DNA of 64,000 nucleotides from Castellaniella sp035707805 (GCA_035707805.1 DASSTS010000033.1:14464-78463); one strand, 5' to 3'; positions 32,116-40,874 are shown, counted from the stretch's first letter. A program made the numbers and translations. Notes: generated from the letters alone by a model not told the origin.

Positions 32116-34107
32116 ATGGATTTGCGAACCTGGATCCTGGGCCGGCTCAGCCTGGAGGCCATTCCCTATCACGAGCCGATCCTGGTGGCGACCTTCGCCG
32201 GGGTGGCCGTGATCGGCCTGGCCGTCCTGGCCCTGATGACGCGCTACCGCCTGTGGGGCCCGCTGTGGCGCGACTGGGTCGTGAGCATCGACCACAAGAA
32301 GATCGGCATCATGTACATGGCGCTGGGCGTGGTGATGCTGCTGCGCGGCTTTGCCGACGCGGCCATGATGCGCCTGCAGCAGGCGGTGTCATTCGGCGAC
32401 GCGCTGGGCTACCTGCCGCCGCACCACTACGATCAGATCTTCACTGCGCACGGCGTGATCATGATCTTCTTCGTGGCCATGCCGTTCATCACCGGCCTGA
32501 TGAACTATGTCGTGCCGCTGCAGATCGGCGCGCGCGACGTGGCCTTTCCCTTCCTGAACAACTTCAGCTTCTGGATGACCACGGGCGGCGCCGTCCTGGT
32601 GATGATGTCGCTGTTCGTGGGCGAGTTCGCCCGCACCGGCTGGCTGGCCTATCCGCCGCTCTCGGGCCTGGGCTTCAGTCCCGACGTGGGGGTGGACTAC
32701 TACATCTGGGCGCTGCAGGTCGCCGGCGTGGGCACGCTGCTGTCCGGGATCAACCTGGCGGTCACCATCATCAAGATGCGCGCGCCGGGCATGAAGCTCA
32801 TGAAGATGCCGGTCTTCACCTGGACCGCGCTGTGCACCAACATCCTCATCATCATCACCTTCCCGGTGCTGACGGCCACGCTCGCGCTGCTGGGCATGGA
32901 CCGCTACCTGGGCACCCAGTTCTTCACCAACGACCTGGGCGGCAATCCGATGATGTACGTGAACCTGATCTGGATCTGGGGCCATCCGGAGGTCTACATC
33001 CTGATCCTGCCGCTGTTCGGCGCGTTCTCCGAGATCGCCGCCACGTACTGCGGCAAGCGCCTGTTCGGCTACACGTCCATGGTGTATGCGACCATCGTGA
33101 TCACGGTGCTGTCCTACCTGGTCTGGCTGCACCATTTCTTCACCATGGGTTCGGGCGCCAGCGTCAACTCCTTCTTCGGCATCACGACGATGATCATCTC
33201 GATCCCCACGGGGGCGAAGATCTTCAATTGGCTGTTCACCATGTACCGGGGCCGCATCCGCTTCGAGCTGCCCATGATGTGGACGGTGGCCTTCATGATC
33301 ACCTTCGTGATCGGCGGGATGACGGGCGTGCTGCTGGCCGTGCCGCCGGCCGACTTCGTGCTGCACAACAGCCTGTTCCTGATCGCGCACTTCCACAACG
33401 TCATCATCGGCGGGGTGGTGTTCGGCGTGTTCGCCGCGATCAACTACTGGTTCCCCAAGGCCTTCGGCTTCCGCCTGAACGCGTTCTGGGGCAAATGCTC
33501 CTTCTGGTGCTGGGTGGTGGGTTTCTGGGTGGCCTTCATGCCGCTCTACATCCTGGGCCTGATGGGCGTCACCCGCCGCCTGAGCCACTTCGAGGATCCC
33601 TCGCTGCAGATCTGGTTCCAGGTCGCCGCGGCCGGCGCCGTCCTGATCGCGCTGGGCATCGCGTTCTTCCTGGTGCAGATCTACGTCAGCTGGCGCGACC
33701 GCGAGGCGCTGCGCGACGTCACGGGCGACCCCTGGGACGGCCGCACCCTGGAATGGTCGACCTCGTCGCCCCCGCCGGACTACAACTTCGCCTTCACTCC
33801 GCGCGTCCATGAACGCGACGCCTGGTGGCACATGAAGCAGTCGGACTACCGCCGGCCCGAGGATGGCTTCGTCGACATCCACATGCCGAAGAACACCGCC
33901 GCCGGCTTCATCCTGGCCGCGTTGAGCTCGGTCCTCGGCTTCACCCTGATCTGGCACATGTGGGCGCCGGCGATCGCGGCCTTCGTGGTCCTGATCGCCG
34001 CCGCCATCCGCCATACCTTCAACTACCGCCGCGACACCCACGTTCCCGCCACGGACGTGGCGCGCGCGGAGCACGCCCGCACCCTGCAGTTGGCCCGCCA
34101 TGTCTGA
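32116..34107 (+). CDS. cyoB: Cytochrome bo-type quinol oxidase subunit I
   Basis: A 663-residue catalytic subunit with about 15 helices that reduces O2 with quinol electrons and pumps protons. Quinol-site residues match E. coli CyoB with a constant offset of 6: Arg77, Asp81, His104 and Gln107, then heme ligand His112 in FTAHGVIMIFF. The CuB and heme ligands are in WIWGHPEVYILILP (His-Tyr pair), WLHHFFTMG and AHFHNVIIGG. It starts 2 nt after cyoA and overlaps cyoC by 8 nt. Which heme (o or a) is used cannot be read from the sequence. Confidence 0.98.
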   Translation: MDLRTWILGRLSLEAIPYHEPILVATFAGVAVIGLAVLALMTRYRLWGPLWRDWVVSIDHKKIGIMYMALGVVMLLRGFADAAMMRLQQAVSFGDALGYLPPHHYDQIFTAHGVIMIFFVAMPFITGLMNYVVPLQIGARDVAFPFLNNFSFWMTTGGAVLVMMSLFVGEFARTGWLAYPPLSGLGFSPDVGVDYYIWALQVAGVGTLLSGINLAVTIIKMRAPGMKLMKMPVFTWTALCTNILIIITFPVLTATLALLGMDRYLGTQFFTNDLGGNPMMYVNLIWIWGHPEVYILILPLFGAFSEIAATYCGKRLFGYTSMVYATIVITVLSYLVWLHHFFTMGSGASVNSFFGITTMIISIPTGAKIFNWLFTMYRGRIRFELPMMWTVAFMITFVIGGMTGVLLAVPPADFVLHNSLFLIAHFHNVIIGGVVFGVFAAINYWFPKAFGFRLNAFWGKCSFWCWVVGFWVAFMPLYILGLMGVTRRLSHFEDPSLQIWFQVAAAGAVLIALGIAFFLVQIYVSWRDREALRDVTGDPWDGRTLEWSTSSPPPDYNFAFTPRVHERDAWWHMKQSDYRRPEDGFVDIHMPKNTAAGFILAALSSVLGFTLIWHMWAPAIAAFVVLIAAAIRHTFNYRRDTHVPATDVARAEHARTLQLARHV

Positions 34108-34747
34108 TACCCACATCCTGCACGCACCCGCGGCGGGCGGCCCGGCCGCCGCCCGCGATTCCCGCTTCATCGTCCGGGAACCCCATCATCCGGAAAACGG
34201 CACGCTGCTCGGCTTCTGGATCTACCTGATGAGCGATTGCCTGATCTTCGCCTGCCTGTTCGCCGTGTACGGCGTGCAGGGCAGGGCGTATGCGGGCGGG
34301 CCGACGGGCGCCCAGCTGTTCGACCTGCCGCTGGTGGCGGTGAACACGGCCATGCTGCTGCTGTCCTCGATCACCTACGGCTTCGCCATGCTGGAGTCCC
34401 AGCGCGGCCGGCTGCGCCAGACCCTGGGCTGGCTGGTGGTGACGGGGCTGTTCGGGCTGGCCTTCCTGGCGCTGGAGCTGCACGAGTTCCACCATCTGAT
34501 CGAGCACGGCGCAAGCCCAGGGCGCAGCGCCTTCCTGTCATCATTCTTCACGCTGGTCGGCACCCACGGCCTGCACGTGACCTTCGGGATCGTGTGGCTG
34601 GTCACGCTGCTGTTCCAGCTCGGGCGTCACGGCCTGATTCCGGAGAACCGGCGCCGCCTGATGTGCCTGTCGATGTTCTGGCACTTCCTGGACGTGGTCT
34701 GGATCGGCGTCTTCACCTTTGTCTACCTGATGGGAGTGCTGCCATGA
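34100..34747 (+). CDS. cyoC: Cytochrome bo-type quinol oxidase subunit III
   Basis: A 215-residue membrane protein with five helices. LGFWIYLMSDCLIFACLFAVYGV, LLLSSITYGFAMLESQRG, LELHEFHHLIEHGASPGRSAFLSSFFTLVGTHGLHV and MFWHFLDVVWIGVFTFVYLMG are characteristic of CyoC and the COX3 family. It overlaps both neighbours (8 nt with cyoB, 4 nt with cyoD). Confidence 0.97.
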   Translation: MSDTHILHAPAAGGPAAARDSRFIVREPHHPENGTLLGFWIYLMSDCLIFACLFAVYGVQGRAYAGGPTGAQLFDLPLVAVNTAMLLLSSITYGFAMLESQRGRLRQTLGWLVVTGLFGLAFLALELHEFHHLIEHGASPGRSAFLSSFFTLVGTHGLHVTFGIVWLVTLLFQLGRHGLIPENRRRLMCLSMFWHFLDVVWIGVFTFVYLMGVLP

Positions 34748-35130
34748 GCCACGATCACACCACGCCCGGGCACGACGCGGCCCATGCCGGGGAAGGCGGC
34801 CATGCGCCCAGCACGTTCCGCGGCTACATGACCGGCTTCGTCCTGTCGGTGATCCTGACCGTGATCCCGTTCTGGCTGGTGATGGACGGCGTCCTGGCGG
34901 GCTCGGGCGCCACCGCCCTGGCGATCCTGGGGATCGGCGCCGTGCAGATGGTGGTGCACATGGTCTATTTCCTGCACATGAATCCGCGCTCCGAAGGCGG
35001 CTGGACCTTGCTGGCGCTGATCTTCACCGTCATCATCGTGGCCATCGCTTTGGCGGGCTCTCTGTGGGTGATGTACCATCTCAACGTCAATATGATGCCG
35101 GGGCATCTGCACGACATGCCGTCGATGTAG
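34744..35130 (+). CDS. cyoD: Cytochrome bo-type quinol oxidase subunit IV
   Basis: A 128-residue small subunit with three helices (YMTGFVLSVILTVIPFWLVM; ALAILGIGAVQMVVHMVYFLHM; LLALIFTVIIVAIALAGSLWVMYHL) after a His/Gly-rich N-terminus. The order and the QMVVHMVYFLHM motif fit CyoD, which supports CuB binding during assembly. A His/Met-rich C-terminus (NVNMMPGHLHDMPSM) ends it. cyoE (heme O synthase) does not follow; SURF1 does, after about 70 nt without a terminator. Confidence 0.95.
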   Translation: MSHDHTTPGHDAAHAGEGGHAPSTFRGYMTGFVLSVILTVIPFWLVMDGVLAGSGATALAILGIGAVQMVVHMVYFLHMNPRSEGGWTLLALIFTVIIVAIALAGSLWVMYHLNVNMMPGHLHDMPSM

Positions 35131-35202
35131 GCTCCGCGCGACCGCAAGCCCGCTTCGGCCGGCCGCGTCCCCGTCTCCCGCATCCGCTTGTTTTCGTCCA
35201 TC

Positions 35203-35976
35203 GTGTCCCAACGCCCCTCACGCCCCTTGCCCACGGGATGGCTCGTCCTCTGGACCGTCCTGCTCGTGGCGGCGCTGGGCGGCTTCGTCGCGCTGGGCAC
35301 CTGGCAGATCCAGCGGATGCACTGGAAACACGCGCTCATGGCGCGGGTCGACGGCTTCCTGCATGCGCCGCCCGTTGCCGCGCCGGGGCCCGGGGCCTGG
35401 GCGGGCCTGCGGTCCGGCCGCGACGAATACCGGCGGGTCGCGCTGCACGGCGTCCTGCTGGACCGTGAAATCCTGGTCCAGGCCAATACCGGGCTGGGCG
35501 CGGGGTTCTGGGTCATGACGCCCCTGCGGCGCGACGACGGCAGCATCGTCTTCGTCAACCGCGGCTTCGTCGATGCGGCGCATCGCGATCCCGGCAGCCG
35601 GGGCGGGCCCGCGCCAAGCGGCCCGGTGCGCATTGAGGGCCTGCTGCGCCTGTCGCAGCCCGGCGGCGGCTTTCTGCGCCGCAACGCGCCGGAGCAGGGG
35701 CGCTGGTATTCCCGCGACGTGGCCGCCATGGCCCGGTCCCTGGGCCTGCCGTCGGTCGCGCCGTATTTCGTCGACCAGTCGGCGGACGGCGGCGCCGACG
35801 GGCTTGCCGTGTCGCGGCCGCGCCGCTGGCCCGTGCCCGGCCTGACGGTCGTGCATTTCCGCGATGCGCACCTCGGCTACGCGCTCACCTGGTACGCGCT
35901 GGCGGCCATGACGGCGGCGGCTCTGGCCTACGGCGCGCGTCAGGAATGGCGGCGCCGCGCCGGAGGGCGGGCATGA
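35203..35976 (+). CDS. SURF1 family oxidase assembly protein
   Basis: A 257-residue protein with one helix at each end (WLVLWTVLLVAALGGFVALGTWQIQRMHWKHALM and GYALTWYALAAMTAAALAYG) and a periplasmic middle, the SURF1 topology. Family motifs: LGTWQIQRMHWK, YRRVALHGVLLDREILVQANTGLGAGFWVMTPL, VNRGFV and the terminal HLGYALTWYALA. SURF1 helps insert heme into subunit I. The start is unclear: GTG 35203 is chosen, TTG 35188 is possible, and neither has a clear ribosome site. It overlaps regB by 4 nt. Confidence 0.9.
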   Translation: MSQRPSRPLPTGWLVLWTVLLVAALGGFVALGTWQIQRMHWKHALMARVDGFLHAPPVAAPGPGAWAGLRSGRDEYRRVALHGVLLDREILVQANTGLGAGFWVMTPLRRDDGSIVFVNRGFVDAAHRDPGSRGGPAPSGPVRIEGLLRLSQPGGGFLRRNAPEQGRWYSRDVAAMARSLGLPSVAPYFVDQSADGGADGLAVSRPRRWPVPGLTVVHFRDAHLGYALTWYALAAMTAAALAYGARQEWRRRAGGRA

Positions 35977-37286
35977 CCGGGGCCCGGCCGGCGCTTGCGG
36001 ACGGCACGCACATGGCGGGCCGGCAGAACCTGCGCCTGCTGGTGCAGTTGCGCTGGATCGCGGTGCTGGGCCAGGCGCTGGCCATCGTCGTGGCCGTGGA
36101 CGGTTTCTCGCTGGCGCTGCCGCTGTTCGACATGGCGCTGGTGGCAGGCCTGCTGACCGTCTTCAACCTCTTCAGCCAGCTGCGCCTGAAATGGCACCTG
36201 CCCGTGAGCCAGGTCGAGCTGTTCCTGGCGCTGCTGGCCGACGTCGCGGCGCTGACCGCCCAGCTGTACCTGAGCGGCGGCGCCACCAATCCTTTCATCT
36301 TCCTCTATCTGCTGCAGGTGGCCCTGGCCGCTGTCCTGCTGCGGCGGCGCACGACCTGGCTGATGGCGGGCGTGACCTCGGCCGCGTTCGCCGGCTTGGT
36401 GCTGACGCATCATCACGGCTACACCCTGCCGCTGGACCTGGGCGGCGGGCTGGACAGCCCCTTCGTGCTGGGAATGCTGGTCTGCTTCGCCCTGAACGCC
36501 GTCTTGCTGGCGGCCTTCATCACCCGGATCACGCAGAACGTGCGCACCCGCGACGCGCGCCTGGCGGCACTGCGCCAGCGCGCGTCCGAGGAAGAGCACA
36601 TCGTGCACATGGGCCTGCTGGCCTCGGGGGCGGCCCACGAACTGGGCACACCCCTGGCGACGCTGGACGTGATCCTGGGCGACTGGGTCCATGCGCCCGC
36701 GGTGGCCGCGGACGCCGAACTGCAACAGGACGTGCGGGACATGCAGGCCCAGGTGCAGCGCTGCAAGACCATCCTGAGCGGCATCCTGATGTCGGCCGGG
36801 GAGGTGCGCGGCGAGGCCCTGACGCGCACCACCGTGACCGCCTTTCTGGACGGGCTGGTGGCGCAATGGCGGCAGGCGCATCCGGCGGCCCGTCTGGAGT
36901 ATCGCCGCGAGGTCGATGCGGACGTGGTGGTGATCGCCGATGCCGGCCTGCGGCAGATGGTGTTCAATGTCCTGAACAACGCCCTGGAGGCATCGCCCAC
37001 GCTGCAGCAGCTCACGGCCGTCCTGGAGGGCGGCCAGCTGACGCTGGAGGTCCGCGACCGGGGGCCGGGCTTCGTCCAGGAGGTCCTGCATTCGCTGGGC
37101 AAGCCCTACCGGTCCACCAAGGGGCAGCCGGGCAGGGGCCTGGGCCTGTTCCTGTCGCACAAGGTGGCGAAGTCCCTGAGCGGCACCCTCTGCGCGAGCA
37201 ACCTGCCCGAAGGCGGCGCCTGCGTCACGATCCGCTTTCCCCTGTCCGCCCTGACGCCGGAGGATGCCGATGAACCCGCCGCATGA
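35973..37286 (+). CDS. regB: Redox-sensing histidine kinase RegB/PrrB/RoxS family
   Basis: A 437-residue membrane sensor kinase. Six hydrophobic helices occupy residues about 25-185. The quinone-binding heptapeptide GGATNPF of the RegB family is at 102-108. The phospho-acceptor is His222 in GAAHELGTPL, and Cys264 in QRCKTIL sits where Rhodobacter RegB has its redox-active Cys (265, with His225). The ATPase domain shows NVLNNALEAS, RDRGPGF and GRGLGLFLSHKVAKSL. GGAGG precedes ATG 35973, which overlaps the SURF1 stop. RegB relatives sense quinone redox state and control respiratory genes. Confidence 0.95.
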   Translation: MTGARPALADGTHMAGRQNLRLLVQLRWIAVLGQALAIVVAVDGFSLALPLFDMALVAGLLTVFNLFSQLRLKWHLPVSQVELFLALLADVAALTAQLYLSGGATNPFIFLYLLQVALAAVLLRRRTTWLMAGVTSAAFAGLVLTHHHGYTLPLDLGGGLDSPFVLGMLVCFALNAVLLAAFITRITQNVRTRDARLAALRQRASEEEHIVHMGLLASGAAHELGTPLATLDVILGDWVHAPAVAADAELQQDVRDMQAQVQRCKTILSGILMSAGEVRGEALTRTTVTAFLDGLVAQWRQAHPAARLEYRREVDADVVVIADAGLRQMVFNVLNNALEASPTLQQLTAVLEGGQLTLEVRDRGPGFVQEVLHSLGKPYRSTKGQPGRGLGLFLSHKVAKSLSGTLCASNLPEGGACVTIRFPLSALTPEDADEPAA

Positions 37287-37833
37287 AACGGCCGCGGCCG
37301 AGCAGCGCCTGCTGCTCGTGGTCGAGGACGACGAATCCTTGTCGCATTCCCTCGCACGCTCGTTCGAGCGCCGCGGCTACCGCGTGCTGCGCGCCGCCAG
37401 CCTGGAATCCGTCGAGGTCCTGCTGGCGCAGGGCCATACGCCCGGCTATGCCGTCGTGGACCTGAAGCTGCAGGGCGAGGCCTCGGGCCTGGCCTGCGTG
37501 CAGCGCCTGCACGCGCATGCGCCCGGGATGCTGATCGTGGTCCTCACGGGTTTCGCCAGCATCGCCACGGCCGTCGAGGCGGTCAAGCTGGGCGCCTGCC
37601 ATTACCTGGCCAAGCCCTCGAACACGGACGACATCGAACGCGCCTTCGCCCGGACCGAGGGCGACGTCGAGGCCGCCCTGGCGCCGCGCCAGGCGTCGAT
37701 CAAGACGCTGGAATGGGAACGCATCCACGAGGTGCTGGCGGCGACCAATTTCAATATCTCCGAGACGGCCCGCCGGCTCGGCATGCACCGGCGCACCCTG
37801 GCGCGCAAGCTGGAAAAGCGCCAGGTGCGGTGA
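37270..37833 (+). CDS. regA: Response regulator RegA/PrrA/RoxR family
   Basis: A 187-residue regulator. The receiver domain has the acidic pocket VVEDDES, phosphoacceptor Asp64 in VVDLKL (RegA uses Asp63), the Thr in VLTGFAS, and Lys in LAKPSN. The C-terminus is a Fis-type helix-turn-helix: NISETARRLGMHRRTLARKLEKR, almost the invariant RegA DNA-binding segment. GGAGG lies 6 nt before ATG 37270, better spaced than ATG 37264. It overlaps regB by 17 nt. The likely targets include the adjacent cyo operon, by analogy with RegA, PrrA and RoxR. Confidence 0.94.
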   Translation: MNPPHETAAAEQRLLLVVEDDESLSHSLARSFERRGYRVLRAASLESVEVLLAQGHTPGYAVVDLKLQGEASGLACVQRLHAHAPGMLIVVLTGFASIATAVEAVKLGACHYLAKPSNTDDIERAFARTEGDVEAALAPRQASIKTLEWERIHEVLAATNFNISETARRLGMHRRTLARKLEKRQVR

Positions 37834-37914
37834 TCCGCCGCGCCCGCGCCAGGGCAGGGGATGCCGTCGGGAACGGGTGCCGCGCAGCACGCGCCGCCGT
37901 CCGGCGTCCAAGCT

Positions 37915-37941
37915 TATAATTGCCGCCGCAGGGATATCCCT
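37915..37941 (+). promoter_or_regulatory. Promoter-like -10 and palindrome before the ABC transporter operon
   Basis: A perfect TATAAT (37915-37920) is followed by the 12-bp palindrome AGGGATATCCCT (37930-37941), placed near the predicted transcription start, where an operator would block RNA polymerase. No good -35 lies 17 bp upstream, so an activator or another promoter may be needed. The remaining leader to ATG 38035 is about 95 nt. Confidence 0.4.
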
Positions 37942-38034
37942 TGCAGAAAAAACCGATGCCGGCGGGTAGACTGAACGCCGCATCGACCGGTCCGGGCACG
38001 ACCCGGCATCGCCACCCGTTCAAAGGAGCCCTTC

Positions 38035-39003
38035 ATGAATCTGCATCCCGTCCTTCGCAAGCTCGCAGGCGCCGCCGCCGTGGTCGGCGCGCTGGCTGCG
38101 GCGCAGGCCCAGGCACAATCCGTGGCGGTCACCTCCATCGTCGAGCATCCCGCCCTCGATGCCGTGAAGGACGGCGTGCGCGAGGCGCTCACCAAGGCCG
38201 GCTACACCGAGGCCAAGGGCCTCAAATGGCAGTTCCAGACGGCGCAGGGCAATACGGCCATCGCCGCCCAGATCGCCCGCAAGTTCGTCGGCGACAAGCC
38301 CGACGTGATCGTGGCCATCGCCACGCCCTCGGCGCAGGCCGTGGTGGCCGCCACCAAGTCGATCCCCGTCGTCTATTCCGCGGTGACGGATCCGGTCGCC
38401 GCCCAGCTCGTTCCCGACTGGGGCGCCTCGGGCACCAATGTGACCGGCGTGTCCGATGCCCTGTCGCTGGACAAGCAGATCGAGCTCATCAAAAAGGTCG
38501 TGCCCAATGCCAAGAAGGTCGGCATGGTCTACAACCCCGGCGAGGCCAACTCGGTGGTGGTGGTCAAGCAACTGCGCGAGCTGCTGCCCAAGGCCGGCAT
38601 GAGCCTGGTCGAGGCCACGGCCGCCCGCACGGTGGACGTGGGCGCGGCCGCCCGCAGCCTGGTGGGCAAGGTCGACGTCATCTATACCAATACCGACAAC
38701 AACGTGGTCTCGGCCTACGAGTCCCTGGTCAAGGTCGGCAATTCGGCCAAGATCCCGCTGGTGGCCTCGGACACCGACAGCGTCAAGCGCGGCGCCATCG
38801 CGGCGCTGGGGGTCAATTACCACGACCTGGGCGTGCAGACCGGCGCCCTGGTGGTGCGCATCCTCAAGGGTGAAAAACCCGGCTCCATCGCTTCCGAGAC
38901 CAGCGCCCGCCAGCAGCTGTTCGTCAACCTCGGCGCCGCGAAAAAGCAAGGCGTGACCCTGTCCGACGCCCTCATCAAGTCGGCCGCCCAGGTCATCAAG
39001 TAA
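38035..39003 (+). CDS. ABC transporter substrate-binding protein (TrpX-like, ABC_sub_bind family)
   Basis: A 322-residue exported binding protein. A signal peptide ends near AQAQA (residue 28). Two-lobed fold of the ABC_sub_bind/TrpX family: VAVTSIVEHPALDAVKDGVREALTKAGY, AQGNTAIAAQIARKFVGDKPDVIVAIATPSAQA, IPVVYSAVTDPVAAQLV, GVSDALSLDKQIELIKKVVPNAKKVGMVYNPGEANS. Family members deliver tryptophan, tyrosine or other small ligands; which one applies here is unknown. It has a good AAGGAG site and leads a three-gene operon. Confidence 0.9.
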   Translation: MNLHPVLRKLAGAAAVVGALAAAQAQAQSVAVTSIVEHPALDAVKDGVREALTKAGYTEAKGLKWQFQTAQGNTAIAAQIARKFVGDKPDVIVAIATPSAQAVVAATKSIPVVYSAVTDPVAAQLVPDWGASGTNVTGVSDALSLDKQIELIKKVVPNAKKVGMVYNPGEANSVVVVKQLRELLPKAGMSLVEATAARTVDVGAAARSLVGKVDVIYTNTDNNVVSAYESLVKVGNSAKIPLVASDTDSVKRGAIAALGVNYHDLGVQTGALVVRILKGEKPGSIASETSARQQLFVNLGAAKKQGVTLSDALIKSAAQVIK

Positions 39004-39013
39004 ATCCCCGCGC

Positions 39014-39067
39014 GGCCGGCGCCCGGACCCCGGGCCCGCCGGCCGCCATGCCGCCCGCGGCGGCATG
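39014..39067 (+). other. Tandem stem-loops between binding-protein and permease genes
   Basis: An imperfect GC stem (39014-39026 with 39030-39044) is followed by a perfect 9-bp hairpin with 3-nt loop (CATGCCGCC 39047-39055, GGCGGCATG 39059-39067). Structures in this position commonly protect the upstream mRNA and lower downstream expression so that binding protein exceeds permease. There is no U-tract. Confidence 0.6.
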
Positions 39068-39151
39068 CCCCGACTGTCCGGAGCCCGGCTCCGGCGGACG
39101 CCCGCCCCAGGCCTGACGCGCCGTGGCGGGTCTGCTTTTCCAGAGAATCCC

Positions 39152-40039
39152 ATGTCCATTTATTCCATGTGGGGCGCCTTCGAGATCGGGCTGATCTTCG
39201 GCCTGGTCGCCCTGGGCGTCCTGATTTCCTTCCGGGTCCTGAATTTTCCCGATCTGACCGTGGACGGCAGTTTCCCCCTGGGCGGGGCGACGGCCGCGAT
39301 CCTGATCCACCACGGTATGGATCCCTTCCTGGCGACGGGAATCGCCACCCTGGCGGCCGGCTTTGCGGGCATGATCACGGGCTGGCTCAACGTCAGCCTG
39401 AAGATCATGGATCTGCTGGCCAGCATCCTGATGATGATCGCGCTGTATTCGATCAACCTGCGGGTCATGGACGCCCCCAATGTGCCGCTGATCACCGATC
39501 CCACCGTCTTTACCGTGCTGCAGCCCGACGGCGTGGACGATTTCGTGGCCCGTCCGCTCATCCTGCTGGCGCTGGTGGTCGTGGTCAAGCTGCTGCTGGA
39601 CTGGTTCTTCTCGACCCAGGTGGGCCTGGCCATGCGTTCGACCGGGTCCAATCCCCGCATGGCGCGCGCCCAGGGCATTCACACCGGGCGGATGATCCTG
39701 CTGGGTATGGCCATCTCCAACGCCCTCTGCGGCCTGGCGGGCGCGCTGTTCGCCCAGTCGCAGGGCGGGGCGGACATTTCCATGGGGATCGGCACCATCG
39801 TGATCGGCCTGGCCGCCGTCATCATCGGGGAATCCATCCTGCCCACGCGCCGCCTGATGGTGGCCACGCTGGCCGTCGTGATCGGCGCGGTGCTGTACCG
39901 GTTCTTCATCGCGCTGGCGCTGAACGCCGACTTCGTCGGCCTGAAGGCCCAGGACCTGAACCTGGTCACGGCCGTGCTGGTGACGGTGGCGCTGGTGATT
40001 CCGCTGGTCAAGCAGCGTCTGTCGAAAAAGAGGGCCTGA
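39152..40039 (+). CDS. ABC transporter permease (TrpY-like, BPD_transp_2)
   Basis: A 295-residue membrane permease with 8-9 helices. GLIFGLVALGVLISFRVLNFPDLTVDGSFPLGGA at the N-terminus, AGMITGWLNVSLKIMDLLASILMMIALYSINLRVM and ALCGLAGALFAQSQGGADISMGIGTIVIGLAAVIIGES match the permease of TrpXYZ-type transporters, related to branched-chain amino acid and sugar permeases. It partners the flanking binding protein and ATPase, which starts 3 nt after its stop. Confidence 0.92.
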   Translation: MSIYSMWGAFEIGLIFGLVALGVLISFRVLNFPDLTVDGSFPLGGATAAILIHHGMDPFLATGIATLAAGFAGMITGWLNVSLKIMDLLASILMMIALYSINLRVMDAPNVPLITDPTVFTVLQPDGVDDFVARPLILLALVVVVKLLLDWFFSTQVGLAMRSTGSNPRMARAQGIHTGRMILLGMAISNALCGLAGALFAQSQGGADISMGIGTIVIGLAAVIIGESILPTRRLMVATLAVVIGAVLYRFFIALALNADFVGLKAQDLNLVTAVLVTVALVIPLVKQRLSKKRA

Positions 40040-40042
40040 GCC

Positions 40043-40837
40043 ATGTTGAGCGCACAGAATCTGCAGCTGACCTTCAATCCCGGCACGCCCATCGAGACGC
40101 AGGCGCTGCGCGGCATGTCCCTGGACATCCCGGCGGGCCAGTTCGTCACGGTGATCGGCTCCAACGGCGCGGGCAAGTCCACCTTCCTGAACGCCATCTC
40201 GGGCGAGCAGACGGTCGACAGCGGGTCCATCGTGATCGATGGCGAGGACGTCACCCGCCAGCCGGTCTGGGACCGCGCCCGCAAGGTCGCCCGGGTCTTC
40301 CAGGATCCCATGGCCGGGACCTGCGAGAACCTGACGATCGAGGAAAACATGTCGCTCGCGCTGGGCCGCGGCCAGTTCCGCAGCCTGCGACAGGCGGTGC
40401 GCGCGGAAATGCGCGTGCTGTTCCGCGAGCGGCTGGCCATGCTGGGCCTGGGGCTGGAAAACCGCCTCACCGACCGCATCGGCCTGCTCTCGGGCGGCCA
40501 GCGCCAGGCCGTCAGCCTGCTGATGGCCGCGCTGCGTCCCTCGCGCATCCTGCTGCTGGACGAGCACACCGCGGCCCTGGACCCGCGCACGGCACAGTTC
40601 GTGCTGGACCTGACGGCCCGCATCGTCGCCGAGCATGGCCTGACGACCATGATGGTGACGCACAGCATGCGCCAGGCTCTGGACGTGGGCGACCGTACGG
40701 TCATGCTGCACCAGGGCAGGGTGGTGCTGGACGTTTCCGGCGACACCCGCCGCGGCCTGGAGGTTCCGGACTTGCTGGCGATGTTCGAGCGCGTCCGCGG
40801 CGAGGAACTCGCCGACGACACCTTGCTGCTGGGATGA
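40043..40837 (+). CDS. ABC transporter ATP-binding protein (TrpZ-like)
   Basis: A 264-residue ATPase. Walker A GSNGAGKST at 39-47, Q-loop VARVFQDPMAGTCENLTIEENM, signature LSGGQRQAVSLLMA, Walker B ILLLDEHTAALD and the H-loop VTHSMRQAL are all intact. The D-E-H at the Walker B end (DEHTAALD) replaces the common DEP(T/L) and is typical of this subgroup. It completes the transporter operon and is followed by a perfect hairpin. Confidence 0.94.
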   Translation: MLSAQNLQLTFNPGTPIETQALRGMSLDIPAGQFVTVIGSNGAGKSTFLNAISGEQTVDSGSIVIDGEDVTRQPVWDRARKVARVFQDPMAGTCENLTIEENMSLALGRGQFRSLRQAVRAEMRVLFRERLAMLGLGLENRLTDRIGLLSGGQRQAVSLLMAALRPSRILLLDEHTAALDPRTAQFVLDLTARIVAEHGLTTMMVTHSMRQALDVGDRTVMLHQGRVVLDVSGDTRRGLEVPDLLAMFERVRGEELADDTLLLG

Positions 40838-40844
40838 GGCCGGA

Positions 40845-40874
40845 CACGAAAGGGTCCCTGCGGACCCTTTCGTG
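40845..40874 (+). terminator. Hairpin after the ABC transporter operon
   Basis: A perfect 13-bp stem (CACGAAAGGGTCC 40845-40857, GGACCCTTTCGTG 40862-40874) with a 4-nt loop. No T-tract follows, so it may work with Rho or as an mRNA end stabiliser. Its right arm runs into the direct repeat described separately. Confidence 0.6.
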
